Positions 7,346-15,545 are shown, counted from the first letter of the stretch. The stretch is DNA of 43,849 bases from Streptomyces mangrovisoli (GCF_000974985.2 NZ_LAVA02000040.1:1-43849), one strand, 5' to 3'. Notes: generated from the letters alone by a model not told the origin. Translations and numbers: made by a program.

Positions 7346-8416
7346 GTGGACAGCGTGGACACAGGGGCGGACACGACCGTCGTGGTGACCGGCGGCAGCG
7401 GATTCGTCGGCAGCCATCTCGTACGGCGGCTGCTGGAGCGGGGCTACACCGTGCGCACGACCGTGCGCCGCGCCGCGGACCCCGTGAAGACCCGCCCGCT
7501 GCGCGAGATGCAGGAGGCCTTCCCCAGCCGCCTGACGCTCTTCGAGGCCGACCTGCTCGCCGAGGGCTCCTTCGACGAGGCCATGAAGGACTGCCGCACC
7601 GTCTTCCACGTGGCGTCCCCGTTCCTGATGCCCGAGAAGATCACGGACGGGCAGCGCGACATGGTCGACCCCGCGCTGCTCGGCACCCGCAACGTCCTGG
7701 CGAGCGTCGAACGCACCCCGAGCGTCGGCACGGTGGTCCTGACGTCCACCGTCGGCACCGTCTTCGGCGACTACGCCGACGTCCTGGAGATGGACGGACA
7801 GGTCCTGAGCGAGCGGTACTTCAACACGTCGAGCACGGTGGAGAACAACCCCTACCACTACGCCAAGACCCTCGCCGAGGCCGCCGCCCGCGAGGCCGCC
7901 GCCGGCCAGGACCGCTGGCGGCTGGTCTGCCTCAACCCCGGCCTGGTGCTGGGCCCCTCGCTCACCCCCGCGTCCACGTCCGGCAGCCTGTTCCTGCTCG
8001 ACGAACTCTTCAAGGGCTACTTCTTCTACGGCGCCCCCGACTTCAGCTTCACCACGGTCGACGTCCGTGACCTGGCCGACGCCCATGTCGCCGCCGCCGA
8101 ACATCCCGAGGCCACCGGCCGGTACATCGTCGCGGCCGAGACCATGACGTCGTTCCACGACATGGCCCGGATCGTCCGCACCCGCCACCCCCGCGACCCG
8201 CGGCTGCCGCGCACCGCCCTGCCGCACTGGCCCGTCCGGATCCTCGGCCCCGCCTTCGGCCTCACCCAGGACTACATCCGCAAGCACCTCGGCATCCGCT
8301 TCCGCGTGGACAACACCCGCGGACTGCGCGAACTCGGCCTCACCTACCGGCCGACAGCGGAGACCGTGCTGGACCACCACGCGTCGTGGCGGGCCCAGCG
8401 CCGCCGTACCCGCTGA
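7346..8416 (+). CDS. extended SDR, dihydroflavonol-4-reductase-like NAD(P)-dependent oxidoreductase
   Basis: This 356-residue protein has the extended-SDR nucleotide-binding motif TGGSGFVGSH (residues 15-24). Catalytic Ser/Thr lie in LTSTVGT (132-138), and the YxxxK pair is Tyr170/Lys174 in PYHYAKT. The mid-region VASPF and the NPGLVLGPS segment are typical of dihydroflavonol-reductase/cinnamoyl-CoA-reductase-like SDRs that reduce aldehydes or ketones. The start is GTG at 7346 with GAGGAGAG 7 bases ahead; a second in-frame GTG lies at 7355. The natural substrate is unknown. It stands alone between an upstream esterase gene and a convergent membrane-protein gene. Confidence 0.87.
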   Translation: MDSVDTGADTTVVVTGGSGFVGSHLVRRLLERGYTVRTTVRRAADPVKTRPLREMQEAFPSRLTLFEADLLAEGSFDEAMKDCRTVFHVASPFLMPEKITDGQRDMVDPALLGTRNVLASVERTPSVGTVVLTSTVGTVFGDYADVLEMDGQVLSERYFNTSSTVENNPYHYAKTLAEAAAREAAAGQDRWRLVCLNPGLVLGPSLTPASTSGSLFLLDELFKGYFFYGAPDFSFTTVDVRDLADAHVAAAEHPEATGRYIVAAETMTSFHDMARIVRTRHPRDPRLPRTALPHWPVRILGPAFGLTQDYIRKHLGIRFRVDNTRGLRELGLTYRPTAETVLDHHASWRAQRRRTR

Positions 8417-8442
8417 ACCCGCCCCGGACCGCGCACGGCAAC

Positions 8443-8517
8443 GGGCCGGGCGGAAAAGGGCCGGGCGGAAAAGGGCCGGACGACAAAGGGCCGGACGACG
8501 AAGGGCTGCACGGCAAA
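8443..8517. repeat. 15-bp tandem repeat, five copies, between convergent genes
   Basis: The consensus unit is GGGCCGGACGACAAA-like. Copies lie at 8443-8457, 8458-8472, 8473-8487, 8488-8502 and 8503-8517. The first two are identical, the rest carry one to four changes. The array fills almost the whole space between the SDR stop (8416) and the membrane-protein stop (8522). Confidence 0.85.
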
Positions 8518-8521
8518 GGCC

Positions 8522-9055
8522 CTACGCGTCCTGCCCGTTCCGCAGCGCCCGTCGCGCCCCCACCTCGCTCGGGTACTCCCGGACCGTGAACGCGGCGAGG
8601 ACCCAGCCGACGAGCCACGCCGCGCACGCGGGCAGCACGGGCGCCGCCACCAGCAACAGGAAGCGGCCCGCGACCGCGCGCCCGCCGGACCGCCGCGTCT
8701 CGTCCCGCTTGCCCGCACGGGCCGCGGCGGGCGACGGCGGGTCCTGGAGCCGGCGCCGGTGCTCCCGGCGCTGCACCACCCAGCCCCACACGAGCGCCCC
8801 ACAGGACGCGACGACCTGGACCCAGTCCCACACCGGCCGCACCGCGGAGGGCAGTTCGCCCCGGAAGCCGCCGTAGAGCCGCAGCGCGACGAAACACGCG
8901 AAGGCCGTCACCGCGAACCAGAGCAGGGCGCCGAAGGCGCGCCGAAGCCAGTAGCGCGGGCCCCGCTCGTACCAGGTGGTGCCTAGCCCCGGCAGGGCCG
9001 GGACGCGGGCGGGAGCCCCCGCGGCGGGCGCTTCAGAAGAGGCTCTTGATGCCAT
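8522..9055 (-). CDS. small membrane protein, last gene of the WXG operon
   Basis: This 177-residue protein has about three or four hydrophobic segments (roughly residues 40-62, 76-94 and 125-155) separated by an Arg-rich loop, so it is an integral membrane protein with basic cytoplasmic parts. I do not recognise the family. The ATG at 9055 is preferred over the one at 9067 because AAGGATGA lies at a suitable distance ahead of it. The start lies inside the end of the WXG-type gene, a 23-base overlap that suggests translational coupling and membership of that operon. Confidence 0.75.
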   Translation of the reverse strand: MASRASSEAPAAGAPARVPALPGLGTTWYERGPRYWLRRAFGALLWFAVTAFACFVALRLYGGFRGELPSAVRPVWDWVQVVASCGALVWGWVVQRREHRRRLQDPPSPAAARAGKRDETRRSGGRAVAGRFLLLVAAPVLPACAAWLVGWVLAAFTVREYPSEVGARRALRNGQDA

Positions 9056-10322
9056 GCCAGACGTCATCCTTCAGTCGTACGAAGTCGTCCCCGGTCTCCG
9101 ACAGCACGTTCCCGGAGCCGTGCAGGATCCCCCCGACCACGCCGTGGTCGTGGATGTCCTCGCTCCAGTGCTCGTGGAAGGAGTGGTCGATGATGCCCGT
9201 CGCGCCGATCACGACCGCGCCGCCGACCCCGGCGACCACGGCCACCGGAACATCGACCGGCGCGGCGGCCACCAGCCCGGCCGTGATCGCCGTCCCGGCG
9301 ACCAGACCGGCGATGTTGGCGCCGCCGTCGACGGTGACGGAATGCTGCCACGACCAGCCCTTGTCGTGGTCGTCGGACGCCTCCAGCAGCCCGCAGGCGC
9401 CGGCCGCCGCGACGTCCAGGACCGGTATCTCCTTGAGGAAGTCGGGGAGTTTCTCGACGCCCTCGCCGAGCCGCAGCGCGTCCGCGGCGTCGGCGAGCTT
9501 CACGTTGAGCGCGCGGTCGTACGGCAGTGCCGTACTGCCGTGGTCGGCGCGGGCGATGTCCGACTCCAGCGACTCGACCTGCGCGACCGCGTCCCGGTAG
9601 GCACCCTTTGCGGGGAGGTCCTTGGGCAGGTTCTTGCCGGCCTTCTGGAACGCCTTGCGCTCGGAGCGCAGCGCCTTCTTGGCCGCCGTCTCCTCGGCCT
9701 TGGCGTCGTCCAGGGCCGCGCGCGCCTTGGCCCCGCCGGCCCGCGCGTCCTCGGCGTCGTAGGCGTACAGACCGCGCAGATAGTCCGCGAGGGTGACCTT
9801 GTCGCCCTGCGAGACCGGGCCGGTGACCTGCGCGTACAGCGCGGTCAGCTGGTCGGCGGCGACCAGGCGGGCGTGCTGCGCGGTGTGCAGGATCTCCTGG
9901 CGCACCTGGTCGTACTCGTGGAACGCGGAGATCGTCTTCTGGTCGTCCGCGGTGGGCGGATCGGCGGTGACGAAGGAGTTCGGCACGCCCTTGGCGCCCA
10001 TCGGCACGCCCTTGCCCACCGCGACGGCCTCGGCGTTCTGGAGAGCCGTCTCGCACCCGGACAGCGACTGGACGAGCGTGTCGAGGATGGCGCCCGCGTC
10101 GTGCACGAGGTTGGCGAAGGCGCCCGCGGTGAGCGCGTCCTCGCTCCAGCGGCCGCGGAAGCTCTCGGCGGCCTCGCCCTGCCAGCCCGCGTCGGTCACC
10201 AACGCCTCCACGGCGTCGGTGACCGGGCGCACGACGTCGTCGAGCTTGCCCTTGGCGTTCTTGTAGGTGTCCGCCATCGTGCGCAGCCCGCCGATGTCAC
10301 CGCCGACCCAGCTGTCGCCCAT
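9033..10322 (-). CDS. WXG100/LXG-like secreted or secretion-associated protein
   Basis: This 429-residue protein opens with a WXG100-type helical hairpin: about 45 residues of helix, then the turn GWQGEAAESFRGRW (46-59), then a second helix. A long charged, Lys/Ala-rich coiled-coil-like region (about 170-260) follows, then a hydrophobic Gly/Ala segment (about 315-370) and a short charged tail. This is the layout of long WXG or LXG substrates of type VII-like secretion. There is no recognisable nuclease or other toxin domain at the C-terminus and no obvious immunity gene. The ATG (10322) shares its A with the TGA of the previous gene, so the two are translationally coupled. Confidence 0.8.
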   Translation of the reverse strand: MGDSWVGGDIGGLRTMADTYKNAKGKLDDVVRPVTDAVEALVTDAGWQGEAAESFRGRWSEDALTAGAFANLVHDAGAILDTLVQSLSGCETALQNAEAVAVGKGVPMGAKGVPNSFVTADPPTADDQKTISAFHEYDQVRQEILHTAQHARLVAADQLTALYAQVTGPVSQGDKVTLADYLRGLYAYDAEDARAGGAKARAALDDAKAEETAAKKALRSERKAFQKAGKNLPKDLPAKGAYRDAVAQVESLESDIARADHGSTALPYDRALNVKLADAADALRLGEGVEKLPDFLKEIPVLDVAAAGACGLLEASDDHDKGWSWQHSVTVDGGANIAGLVAGTAITAGLVAAAPVDVPVAVVAGVGGAVVIGATGIIDHSFHEHWSEDIHDHGVVGGILHGSGNVLSETGDDFVRLKDDVWHGIKSLF

Positions 10323-10621
10323 CAGCCCTCACCCGTCATCAGGTCCTCGAACACGCCGTGCACGTCGACGTCGTGGCGCTGGAAGGAGTCGCGTGCGTAC
10401 GCCACCTTGTCGCCGTGGTCGTCCAGCCGGTCGGCGAACCCGATGTGCAGGGCCACGATCAGGTCGGCGATCTCCTTGATCGCGTGGTCGCAGCCGCCGT
10501 CACCGCTGTCCGCGACCGGCGGGGTCACGTCCGGGCCGAGGCCCCGGTAGTCGCGGGCCTGGTCGTGGAAGGTCTTGGTCATCGCGGTGAGATCGCTCAT
10601 CACCGCCTGGAAGTCGGCCAT
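10322..10621 (-). CDS. small helical WXG-operon protein
   Basis: This 99-residue acidic, mostly helical protein (MADFQAVMSDL...) has no W-x-G turn. In size and predicted fold it resembles the ESX/WXG100-like partner proteins found beside longer WXG proteins in Streptomyces. Its start codon overlaps the stop of the preceding gene and its stop overlaps the next start, each as TGATG, so its stoichiometry with its neighbours is probably tightly fixed. It could be the partner or chaperone of the 429-residue protein. I cannot name the family with certainty. Confidence 0.78.
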   Translation of the reverse strand: MADFQAVMSDLTAMTKTFHDQARDYRGLGPDVTPPVADSGDGGCDHAIKEIADLIVALHIGFADRLDDHGDKVAYARDSFQRHDVDVHGVFEDLMTGEG

Positions 10622-11118
10622 CAGCGCGCCTCCCGCGCGTACGCGGCCAGGTCCTCCGGCCGCCAGTTGGATTGTCCCGGCGCCACGCGCGGGTCGAGCA
10701 GCACGGTCATGCCGCGCCCGCGCACATCCTCGGCGAGCGGTCCGAGCGAAGTGGCCACCCACGGCTGGTTGTCGCCCAGCGCCGCCACCAGCGCGCTCAG
10801 GCTGGTGAACGCGAAGGCCACCGTGGAGCCCGCCGGGTGCGCGAAGAACTCGTAGACGATGAAGGGGACTCGGACGGGCCGTCCGGCCTCGTCCCTCGCG
10901 TCGACGTAGCGCGGATGCGCGGGCACGAACACCGGTGTGTGGTACGGCGGGACGCCGGGCCGGGGTCCCGGGCGGGCGTCGGCCGGTCCCGCCGGGGCCG
11001 GTTGGGCGTCGGCGTAGTCCTGGAGACGGGAACGGACGGTCTTCGGCGTGCCGTCGGCCCGCGTGCCGTCCGGCGGTTCGGGCCCGACGAAGTCCAGTAT
11101 GCGCGAACGCGTCACCAC
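10621..11118 (-). CDS. SAV_915/SseB-like protein, first gene of the WXG operon
   Basis: This 165-residue protein has a Pro-rich N-terminal part and a conserved C-terminal domain (HPAGSTVAFAFTSLSALVAALGDNQPWVATS...). The latter resembles the SAV_915 family of small Streptomyces proteins, which have an SseB-like fold. The function of that family is not established; it recurs next to WXG-type genes. The start is one of two adjacent GTG codons (11118 or 11115) behind a GGGGACGGGGGC purine tract. The longer upstream open frame runs into the terminator palindrome at 11292 and is unlikely to be translated. Confidence 0.75.
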   Translation of the reverse strand: MVTRSRILDFVGPEPPDGTRADGTPKTVRSRLQDYADAQPAPAGPADARPGPRPGVPPYHTPVFVPAHPRYVDARDEAGRPVRVPFIVYEFFAHPAGSTVAFAFTSLSALVAALGDNQPWVATSLGPLAEDVRGRGMTVLLDPRVAPGQSNWRPEDLAAYAREAR

Positions 11119-11291
11119 CCCTGCCCCCGTCCCCTTTGGCTGTGTCGTCGATCGGGTGGCACCACCGTAGCCAGCGTGCGCGAGGGCAAATCCGGCTATG
11201 TCGGTTCGGGCCGGGGGACCGATGCAGAACCCGTACAGCGGCTTGGCCGACGCCTGGGTATCGCTTGACCGTTCGATGACCTGGCCGGGAA

Positions 11292-11331
11292 TCGCCGGTG
11301 GCCACCGTCGTACGACGGTGGCCACCGGCGA
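11292..11331. terminator. 40-bp perfect palindrome after the NlpC/P60 gene
   Basis: The sequence is self-complementary from 11292 to 11331, centred between 11311 and 11312. It lies 22 bases beyond the stop of the NlpC/P60 gene and about 170 bases before the start of the WXG operon on the same strand. It probably separates the two transcription units. Confidence 0.85.
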
Positions 11332-11352
11332 GCGGCGCCGCGGCGCCGGGTG

Positions 11353-13605
11353 TCACGCGGGCCGGATCGCGCCCTGGATGGCCTGCGGGCCGGCGAAGAA
11401 GATGGACTCCTCCTGGATGGACCCGCCGGGGCCGGGCGCGTGGATCATCAGGCCGTTGCCCGTGGACATGCCGACATGGGCGGCACCGGCGTGGAAGAAG
11501 ATCAGGTCGCCGGGCTTGAGCCGGGTGAGGGGGATCTGCCGCCCGGCGCCGACCTGTTCCTGTGCCGTGCGCGGCAGGGCGACTCCGGCGGCCCGCCAGG
11601 CGGCCTGCGTGAGGCTGGCGCAGTCGTAGGCCTCCGGCCCGGCGGCACCCATGAGACACGGCCTGCCGACCTGTGCGCGGGCGAACTCCAGCGCCTTGGC
11701 GGCCTTGAGGGCGTAACGGGTGGGCTGCCCCGGGGCGGACGGCTGGGCCGGTGCCGGTGCCGGTGCCGGTGCTTGTGCCGCTGCGGCCGCGGGCATGGCC
11801 GCCTGGGCCTGGGCGGCGGCGGCCGGCCATTCCACCGGGGGAGGGGTCTGGGCGGCGACGGCGGGGATCTGCCCGGTGTCCCACTCCGCCTGGGCCGGGA
11901 CCACGGGCACGGCACCCGTGCCCCACGCCTGCTGCGCGGGCGCGACAGGCATCTGTCCCGTGCCCCAGTCGGGGGTGGGGGTGGCGGTCGGGATGGCGCC
12001 CGTGCCCCAGTCGGGGGTGGGGGTGGCGGTCGGGATGGCGCCCGTGCCCCAGTCGGGAGCGGGGGCCGCGGTCGGTACGGCACCGGTGCCCCACTCGACG
12101 CGCGGGGTCGGCGGCTGGGCCTGGGCGCCGCTCGTGCCCCACTGGACCCGTGGGGTCGGCATCTGGGCGGCGGCGTCGGTGCCCCACTGCACGCGCGGGG
12201 TCGCGGTCGGTACGGCGCGGGCGGCCGGGGGAGCGGCGGGGACGACCGGGGCGGCCTGAGCGGCGGCCGGGGTCGCGGGGAAGGATCCGGTGTTCCACTC
12301 CGGCTGAGGCTGCGCCTGGGGCGGGACCGTGGGGACGGCGCCGGTGCCCCAGTCGCCCTGCGCGCCGGGCACCTGGGGAATCGGACCGCTGCCCCAGTCG
12401 TTCTGCGCGGGCACGGCCGGGATCTGCCCGGTGCCCCACTCGGGCTGTGCGGGGACCTGAGGGATCGCACCCGTGCCCCAGTCCGGCTGCGAGACCTGCG
12501 GGACGGCGCCCGTGCCCCAGTCCGGCTGCGCGGGGACGACGGGCATTCCGCCGGTGGCCCAGTCGGGCAGATCGGCCACCGTCGGGACGGCTCCCGTACC
12601 CGGGCCGACCGAGGACGGGACGACCGGGATCGGGCCGCTGCCCCAGTCGTTCTGGGCCGGGATGACCGGCATGGGGCCCGTGCCCCAACCGGGCTGGGCG
12701 GCGGGGACGACGGGCATCTGCCCGGTGCCCCACTCCGCCTGCGCGGGGACCTGGGGGATGGCACCGGTTCCCCAGTCGGCCTGTGCGGGGACCTGGGGGA
12801 TGGCGCCCGTGCCCCAGTCGGCCTGTGCGGGGACCTGGGGGATGGCGCCCGTGCCCCAGTCCGGCTGTGCGGGGACCTGCGGGATCGCACCCGTTCCCCA
12901 GTCCGGCTGAGCCGGGACGACGGGCATGGCGCCCGTGCCCCAGTCCGGCTGTGCGGGGACCTGCGGGATCGCACCCGTGCCCCACTCCGCCTGGGCCGGA
13001 ACCGCCGGGATCTGCCCGGTACCCCACTCGGGCTGCACGGTCGGCAGGACACTCGTCGGGCCGGGCGCGGCGGCGGGGGAGGCCGTCAACTCGGGGCGCG
13101 GAGCGGTGGGTTGCGCGGGCGCGGCGGGCAGGGCGAGCGGGGCTGCGGCCGGGCGGGCCGGGGCCGCCGGAAATTCCGCAACCGCGGCGGAGCCCGAACC
13201 GCCGGTCAGCTCCGGGGTCTTGCGGAGAGCGGCCTCCAGGTCGCTGAGGGTGGGACCGGAGTCCTTGTCCTTGCGCGGGGCGGGCGAGGAGGAGCGCGGG
13301 CGGTCCGCCTCGCGCTGGGGGAGCCGGTCCCGGGGCAGCGCGGCGGCGACCGTCGGGCCGATCGCGTTGCGGGCCATGTCGAACCACTGCCGCGCGACGC
13401 CGTCCATCTCCGAGCCGGAACCCGAACCGCCCCGACCGGAACCCGAACCGCCTCTGCCCGCACCGGACTTGCCGGATCGGCGGGAGGCGCCGACGGTCAT
13501 CGCGCGGGTGGCGTTGTACGTTCCGGAGTCCGTCTCGGCGCGGTTGTACAGGTTGTTGATCCGCTGCTCGATCTCGGCGCCGCTGGGCCCCTCGTCTCGC
13601 GCCAT
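11353..13605 (-). CDS. NlpC/P60 peptidase with a long WGTG tandem-repeat region
   Basis: This 750-residue protein has three parts. An N-terminal helical segment (1-40, EIEQRINNLYNRAETDSGTY) leads to a disordered Ser/Gly-Pro/Ala region. About 26 tandem repeats of roughly 14 residues follow (191-590), with the consensus Q-P-D-W-G-T-G-A-I-P-Q-V-P-A. A C-terminal NlpC/P60 (C40) domain (about 629-750) ends it. The catalytic residues are visible as Cys662 in YDCASL, His710 in HVGM and His722 in IHAP. C40 enzymes cleave peptide bonds in peptidoglycan stems. There is no Sec or Tat signal, and its neighbour is a WXG operon, so export by a type VII-like route is likely but inferred. The ATG at 13605 has AAGGAG about 13 bases ahead. 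Confidence 0.88.
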   Translation of the reverse strand: MARDEGPSGAEIEQRINNLYNRAETDSGTYNATRAMTVGASRRSGKSGAGRGGSGSGRGGSGSGSEMDGVARQWFDMARNAIGPTVAAALPRDRLPQREADRPRSSSPAPRKDKDSGPTLSDLEAALRKTPELTGGSGSAAVAEFPAAPARPAAAPLALPAAPAQPTAPRPELTASPAAAPGPTSVLPTVQPEWGTGQIPAVPAQAEWGTGAIPQVPAQPDWGTGAMPVVPAQPDWGTGAIPQVPAQPDWGTGAIPQVPAQADWGTGAIPQVPAQADWGTGAIPQVPAQAEWGTGQMPVVPAAQPGWGTGPMPVIPAQNDWGSGPIPVVPSSVGPGTGAVPTVADLPDWATGGMPVVPAQPDWGTGAVPQVSQPDWGTGAIPQVPAQPEWGTGQIPAVPAQNDWGSGPIPQVPGAQGDWGTGAVPTVPPQAQPQPEWNTGSFPATPAAAQAAPVVPAAPPAARAVPTATPRVQWGTDAAAQMPTPRVQWGTSGAQAQPPTPRVEWGTGAVPTAAPAPDWGTGAIPTATPTPDWGTGAIPTATPTPDWGTGQMPVAPAQQAWGTGAVPVVPAQAEWDTGQIPAVAAQTPPPVEWPAAAAQAQAAMPAAAAAQAPAPAPAPAQPSAPGQPTRYALKAAKALEFARAQVGRPCLMGAAGPEAYDCASLTQAAWRAAGVALPRTAQEQVGAGRQIPLTRLKPGDLIFFHAGAAHVGMSTGNGLMIHAPGPGGSIQEESIFFAGPQAIQGAIRPA
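11835..13035. repeat. 42-bp coding tandem repeat array, about 26 copies
   Basis: This DNA encodes the 14-residue WGTG repeats of the NlpC/P60 protein. Neighbouring copies at about 12730-12960 are nearly identical at the nucleotide level, whereas copies towards both ends have diverged (WGSG, WATG, PGTG, WNTG, WDTG). That is the pattern expected from expansion by recent duplication in the middle of the array. Confidence 0.9.
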
Positions 13606-13961
13606 GGTGGGAGACGTACTCCTTCCGTGCTCCGCCTACCGAGTTAGCTGACGGGTTCGGGCGGTATCGGAAGGCGTGCCCTACGGCCCTCGCCCGGGTG
13701 GGCGGTCGGGTCGATTCACCCCGGAGATCGGTGGGTCCCCGGCTCCGGTTCGCCCCTGGGGGCCGTACCGGATTCGACGGAGGCCGCGCGACCCGGCGAG
13801 GTTCGCCGGAGGGAGTCGTACAGCCTGGGGTCAAAATAACGAACTTGTGTGCCGTGTGTGAAGGTTGGAGCGCGGTATGTCCGATACGTAATTGTGATAT
13901 TCGCCTTAGTCATTGGTGGGCAAAGTCACCACGGGGCCGGGCGGGGTCTGGTGTCGTCCGT
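13606..13961. other. 356-base intergenic region with an unusually AT-rich segment
   Basis: I see no convincing gene. About 13833-13915 is much less GC-rich than anything nearby (for example TAATTGTGATATTCG). It lies upstream of the NlpC/P60 gene and after the convergent end of the TetR gene, so it is probably the NlpC/P60 promoter and operator region. A 65-codon minus-strand frame across it was not accepted as a gene. Confidence 0.4.
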
Positions 13962-14558
13962 TCAGGCCCGTGTTGCGACCGCTCCCACAACGGCCGTGAC
14001 CGTCCGGCGCACTGCCTCGGCGTCGGGCGGGGTGCCCGTGCGGTCGGCGAACAGCAGATGCCCGGCCCCGATGAGCGTGGGGGCGAGGGTTCGCACGTCG
14101 GCGTCGGCGGCGACGCGTCCGCGCTCGCGCTCGGCGTCGAGGTAGCCCGCGAGCATGGCCGTCGCCTCCGCGAGCAGGGGCACCCCCGACGGTGCGGTGC
14201 GGCGCAGCCGGGCGCGCAGCTCGTCGCGGAACGTGATGAGGCTGACGATCGCCACGGCCACCGAGCCGAACACCTCCGTCAGCGCCTCGGCGAGGTTGTC
14301 CACCACGGTGCCGGTGCCCGCGCGGTCGCGGAGCGCGGCGGCCTGCGTCTCGACGCGGGCGACCCGGTCCTGCACCAACTCGGCGAGGAAGGCGTCGAAG
14401 TCGGCGAAGTGCCGGTGCAGCACGCCCTTGGCGCACCCGGCCTCCGTGGTCACCGCCCTGCTGGTCAGCGCGCTGGGCCCGGACCGCAGCAGAATGCGCT
14501 CGGCCGCGTCGAAGAGCTGTTCGCGCGGGTCGCGCAGGGCCACGCCGGTCGGCGCCAT
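13962..14558 (-). CDS. TetR/AcrR-family transcriptional repressor
   Basis: This 198-residue protein has the TetR N-terminal helix-turn-helix at about residues 12-58 (LFDAAERILLRSG...TTEAGCAKGVLHRHFADFDAFLAEL), followed by an all-helical ligand-binding domain. The ATG at 14558 has AAGGAGAGG at a good distance. It is divergent from a methyltransferase gene, and the 84-base space between them holds two copies of a 16-bp palindrome, its obvious binding sites. It therefore most likely represses the methyltransferase gene and perhaps itself. Confidence 0.88.
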   Translation of the reverse strand: MAPTGVALRDPREQLFDAAERILLRSGPSALTSRAVTTEAGCAKGVLHRHFADFDAFLAELVQDRVARVETQAAALRDRAGTGTVVDNLAEALTEVFGSVAVAIVSLITFRDELRARLRRTAPSGVPLLAEATAMLAGYLDAERERGRVAADADVRTLAPTLIGAGHLLFADRTGTPPDAEAVRRTVTAVVGAVATRA

Positions 14559-14607
14559 ACGGGTCGTCCTCTCCTTGCCGGAACACGGCCGAGGGTAACC
14601 CTCCCCG

Positions 14608-14636
14608 TTGACGAGTGGGCACGTGCCCACCATAGT
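14608..14636 (+). promoter_or_regulatory. methyltransferase promoter, TTGACG-17-CATAGT
   Basis: A -35 hexamer TTGACG (14608-14613) and a -10 hexamer CATAGT (14631-14636) are separated by 17 bases. The predicted start point falls on the A of the ATG at 14643, so the mRNA would be leaderless. The 17-base spacer is almost exactly filled by operator 1. Confidence 0.65.
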
Positions 14637-14650
14637 GGGCGTATGCCCAC
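14615..14650. promoter_or_regulatory. twin TetR operators in the TetR/methyltransferase intergenic region
   Basis: Two palindromes share the form GTGGGC-N4-GCCCAC. Operator 1 (14615-14630, GTGGGCACGTGCCCAC) is perfect. Operator 2 (14635-14650, GTGGGCGTATGCCCAC) has the same arms. Their centres are exactly 20 bases apart, so two dimers would bind close to the same face of the helix. Operator 1 covers the promoter spacer; operator 2 covers the start codon. Confidence 0.8.
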
Positions 14651-15455
14651 TCCTTCGCTCCCGGAGAGCGCGCCCCACCGGCACCGCGACGTGGCGGAGT
14701 CCTTCGGCGAGGACGCCGAGCGCTACGACCGCACCCGTCCCCGCTATCCCGAGGCCCTGGTCCGGCGGATCGTCGACGCCTGCCCCGGCCCGGACGTCCT
14801 CGACGTCGGCTGCGGTACCGGCATCGTCGCCCGCCAGTTCCGGGCCGCCGGCTGCACCGTGCTCGGCGTGGAACCCGACGCGCGCATGGCTGGCCTCGCC
14901 CGCCGTTCGGGCATCGCGACCGAGGTCGCCCGCTGGGAGGAGTGGGATCCCGCCGGACGGACCTTCGACGCGGTGGTGTCGGGGCAGGCGTGGCACTGGA
15001 TCGACCCGGTGGAGGGGGCCGTTCAGGCCGCGCGCGTGCTGCGTCCCGGCGGCCTCCTGGCCCTGTTCTGGAACGTGCCCGAACTCCCCGTCGAGGTCAT
15101 GGAGGCGTTCGCCGCCGTCTTCGAACGGGTCGTGCCCGACTCGCCGTTCGACTTCCGGGCGCTCTCCGGCGGCGCCCTGACCGGCTATGCGAGGCTGCTC
15201 GACAAGGTCGCCGAAGGCATCGGCGGCACGGGCCGGTTCGGCGGGCCGGAGCAGTGGCGGTGTGCGTGGGAGTGGTCGTACACCCGGGACGCGTGGCTGG
15301 CGCAGATGCCCACCTTCGGCCCGCTCACCCGGCTGCCGAAACCGCAGCTGGAGCAGGTGCTGGACGGGGCGGGTGCGGCGGTGGACGCCCTCGGTGGTAC
15401 CTTCACGGCGCGCTACACGACCATGGCGGTAGGGGCGTCCCTGCTGCCCGGGTGA
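14643..15455 (+). CDS. class I SAM-dependent methyltransferase
   Basis: This 270-residue protein has the Rossmann-type SAM-binding motif VLDVGCGTG (about residues 51-59), an acidic post-I position (GVEPD, about 77-81), and the later WHWID/LRPGGLLALFWN segments of the Methyltransf_11 group. It resembles small-molecule methyltransferases; the substrate is unknown. The ATG at 14643 lacks a ribosome site but lies at the predicted transcription start, consistent with leaderless translation. Tight control by the divergent TetR protein suggests an inducible role, for example in detoxification. Confidence 0.87.
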   Translation: MPTPSLPESAPHRHRDVAESFGEDAERYDRTRPRYPEALVRRIVDACPGPDVLDVGCGTGIVARQFRAAGCTVLGVEPDARMAGLARRSGIATEVARWEEWDPAGRTFDAVVSGQAWHWIDPVEGAVQAARVLRPGGLLALFWNVPELPVEVMEAFAAVFERVVPDSPFDFRALSGGALTGYARLLDKVAEGIGGTGRFGGPEQWRCAWEWSYTRDAWLAQMPTFGPLTRLPKPQLEQVLDGAGAAVDALGGTFTARYTTMAVGASLLPG

Positions 15456-15545
15456 TGACCCCATAACCCCCTGTCGGACCCGTCGAGCCCGACCGTACAC
15501 TGACAACTCATAGGCATGAGGCCGCAGTTGACGGGGGGAGCCGCC

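Noticed and set aside
11835..13035. Regular 42-base periodicity, at first sight like a CRISPR array
   Set aside because: There are no unique spacers; every unit encodes the WGTG repeat in one open frame.
10322..13834. A 1170-codon minus-strand frame spanning several genes
   Set aside because: Its last 99 codons are the small WXG-operon protein. The rest is an Arg/Gly/Pro-rich shadow of the NlpC repeat region.
13716..13913. A 65-codon minus-strand frame in the AT-rich gap
   Set aside because: Its codons lack the third-position G/C bias of the genes here, there is no clear ribosome site, and the second half looks like a shadow sequence.
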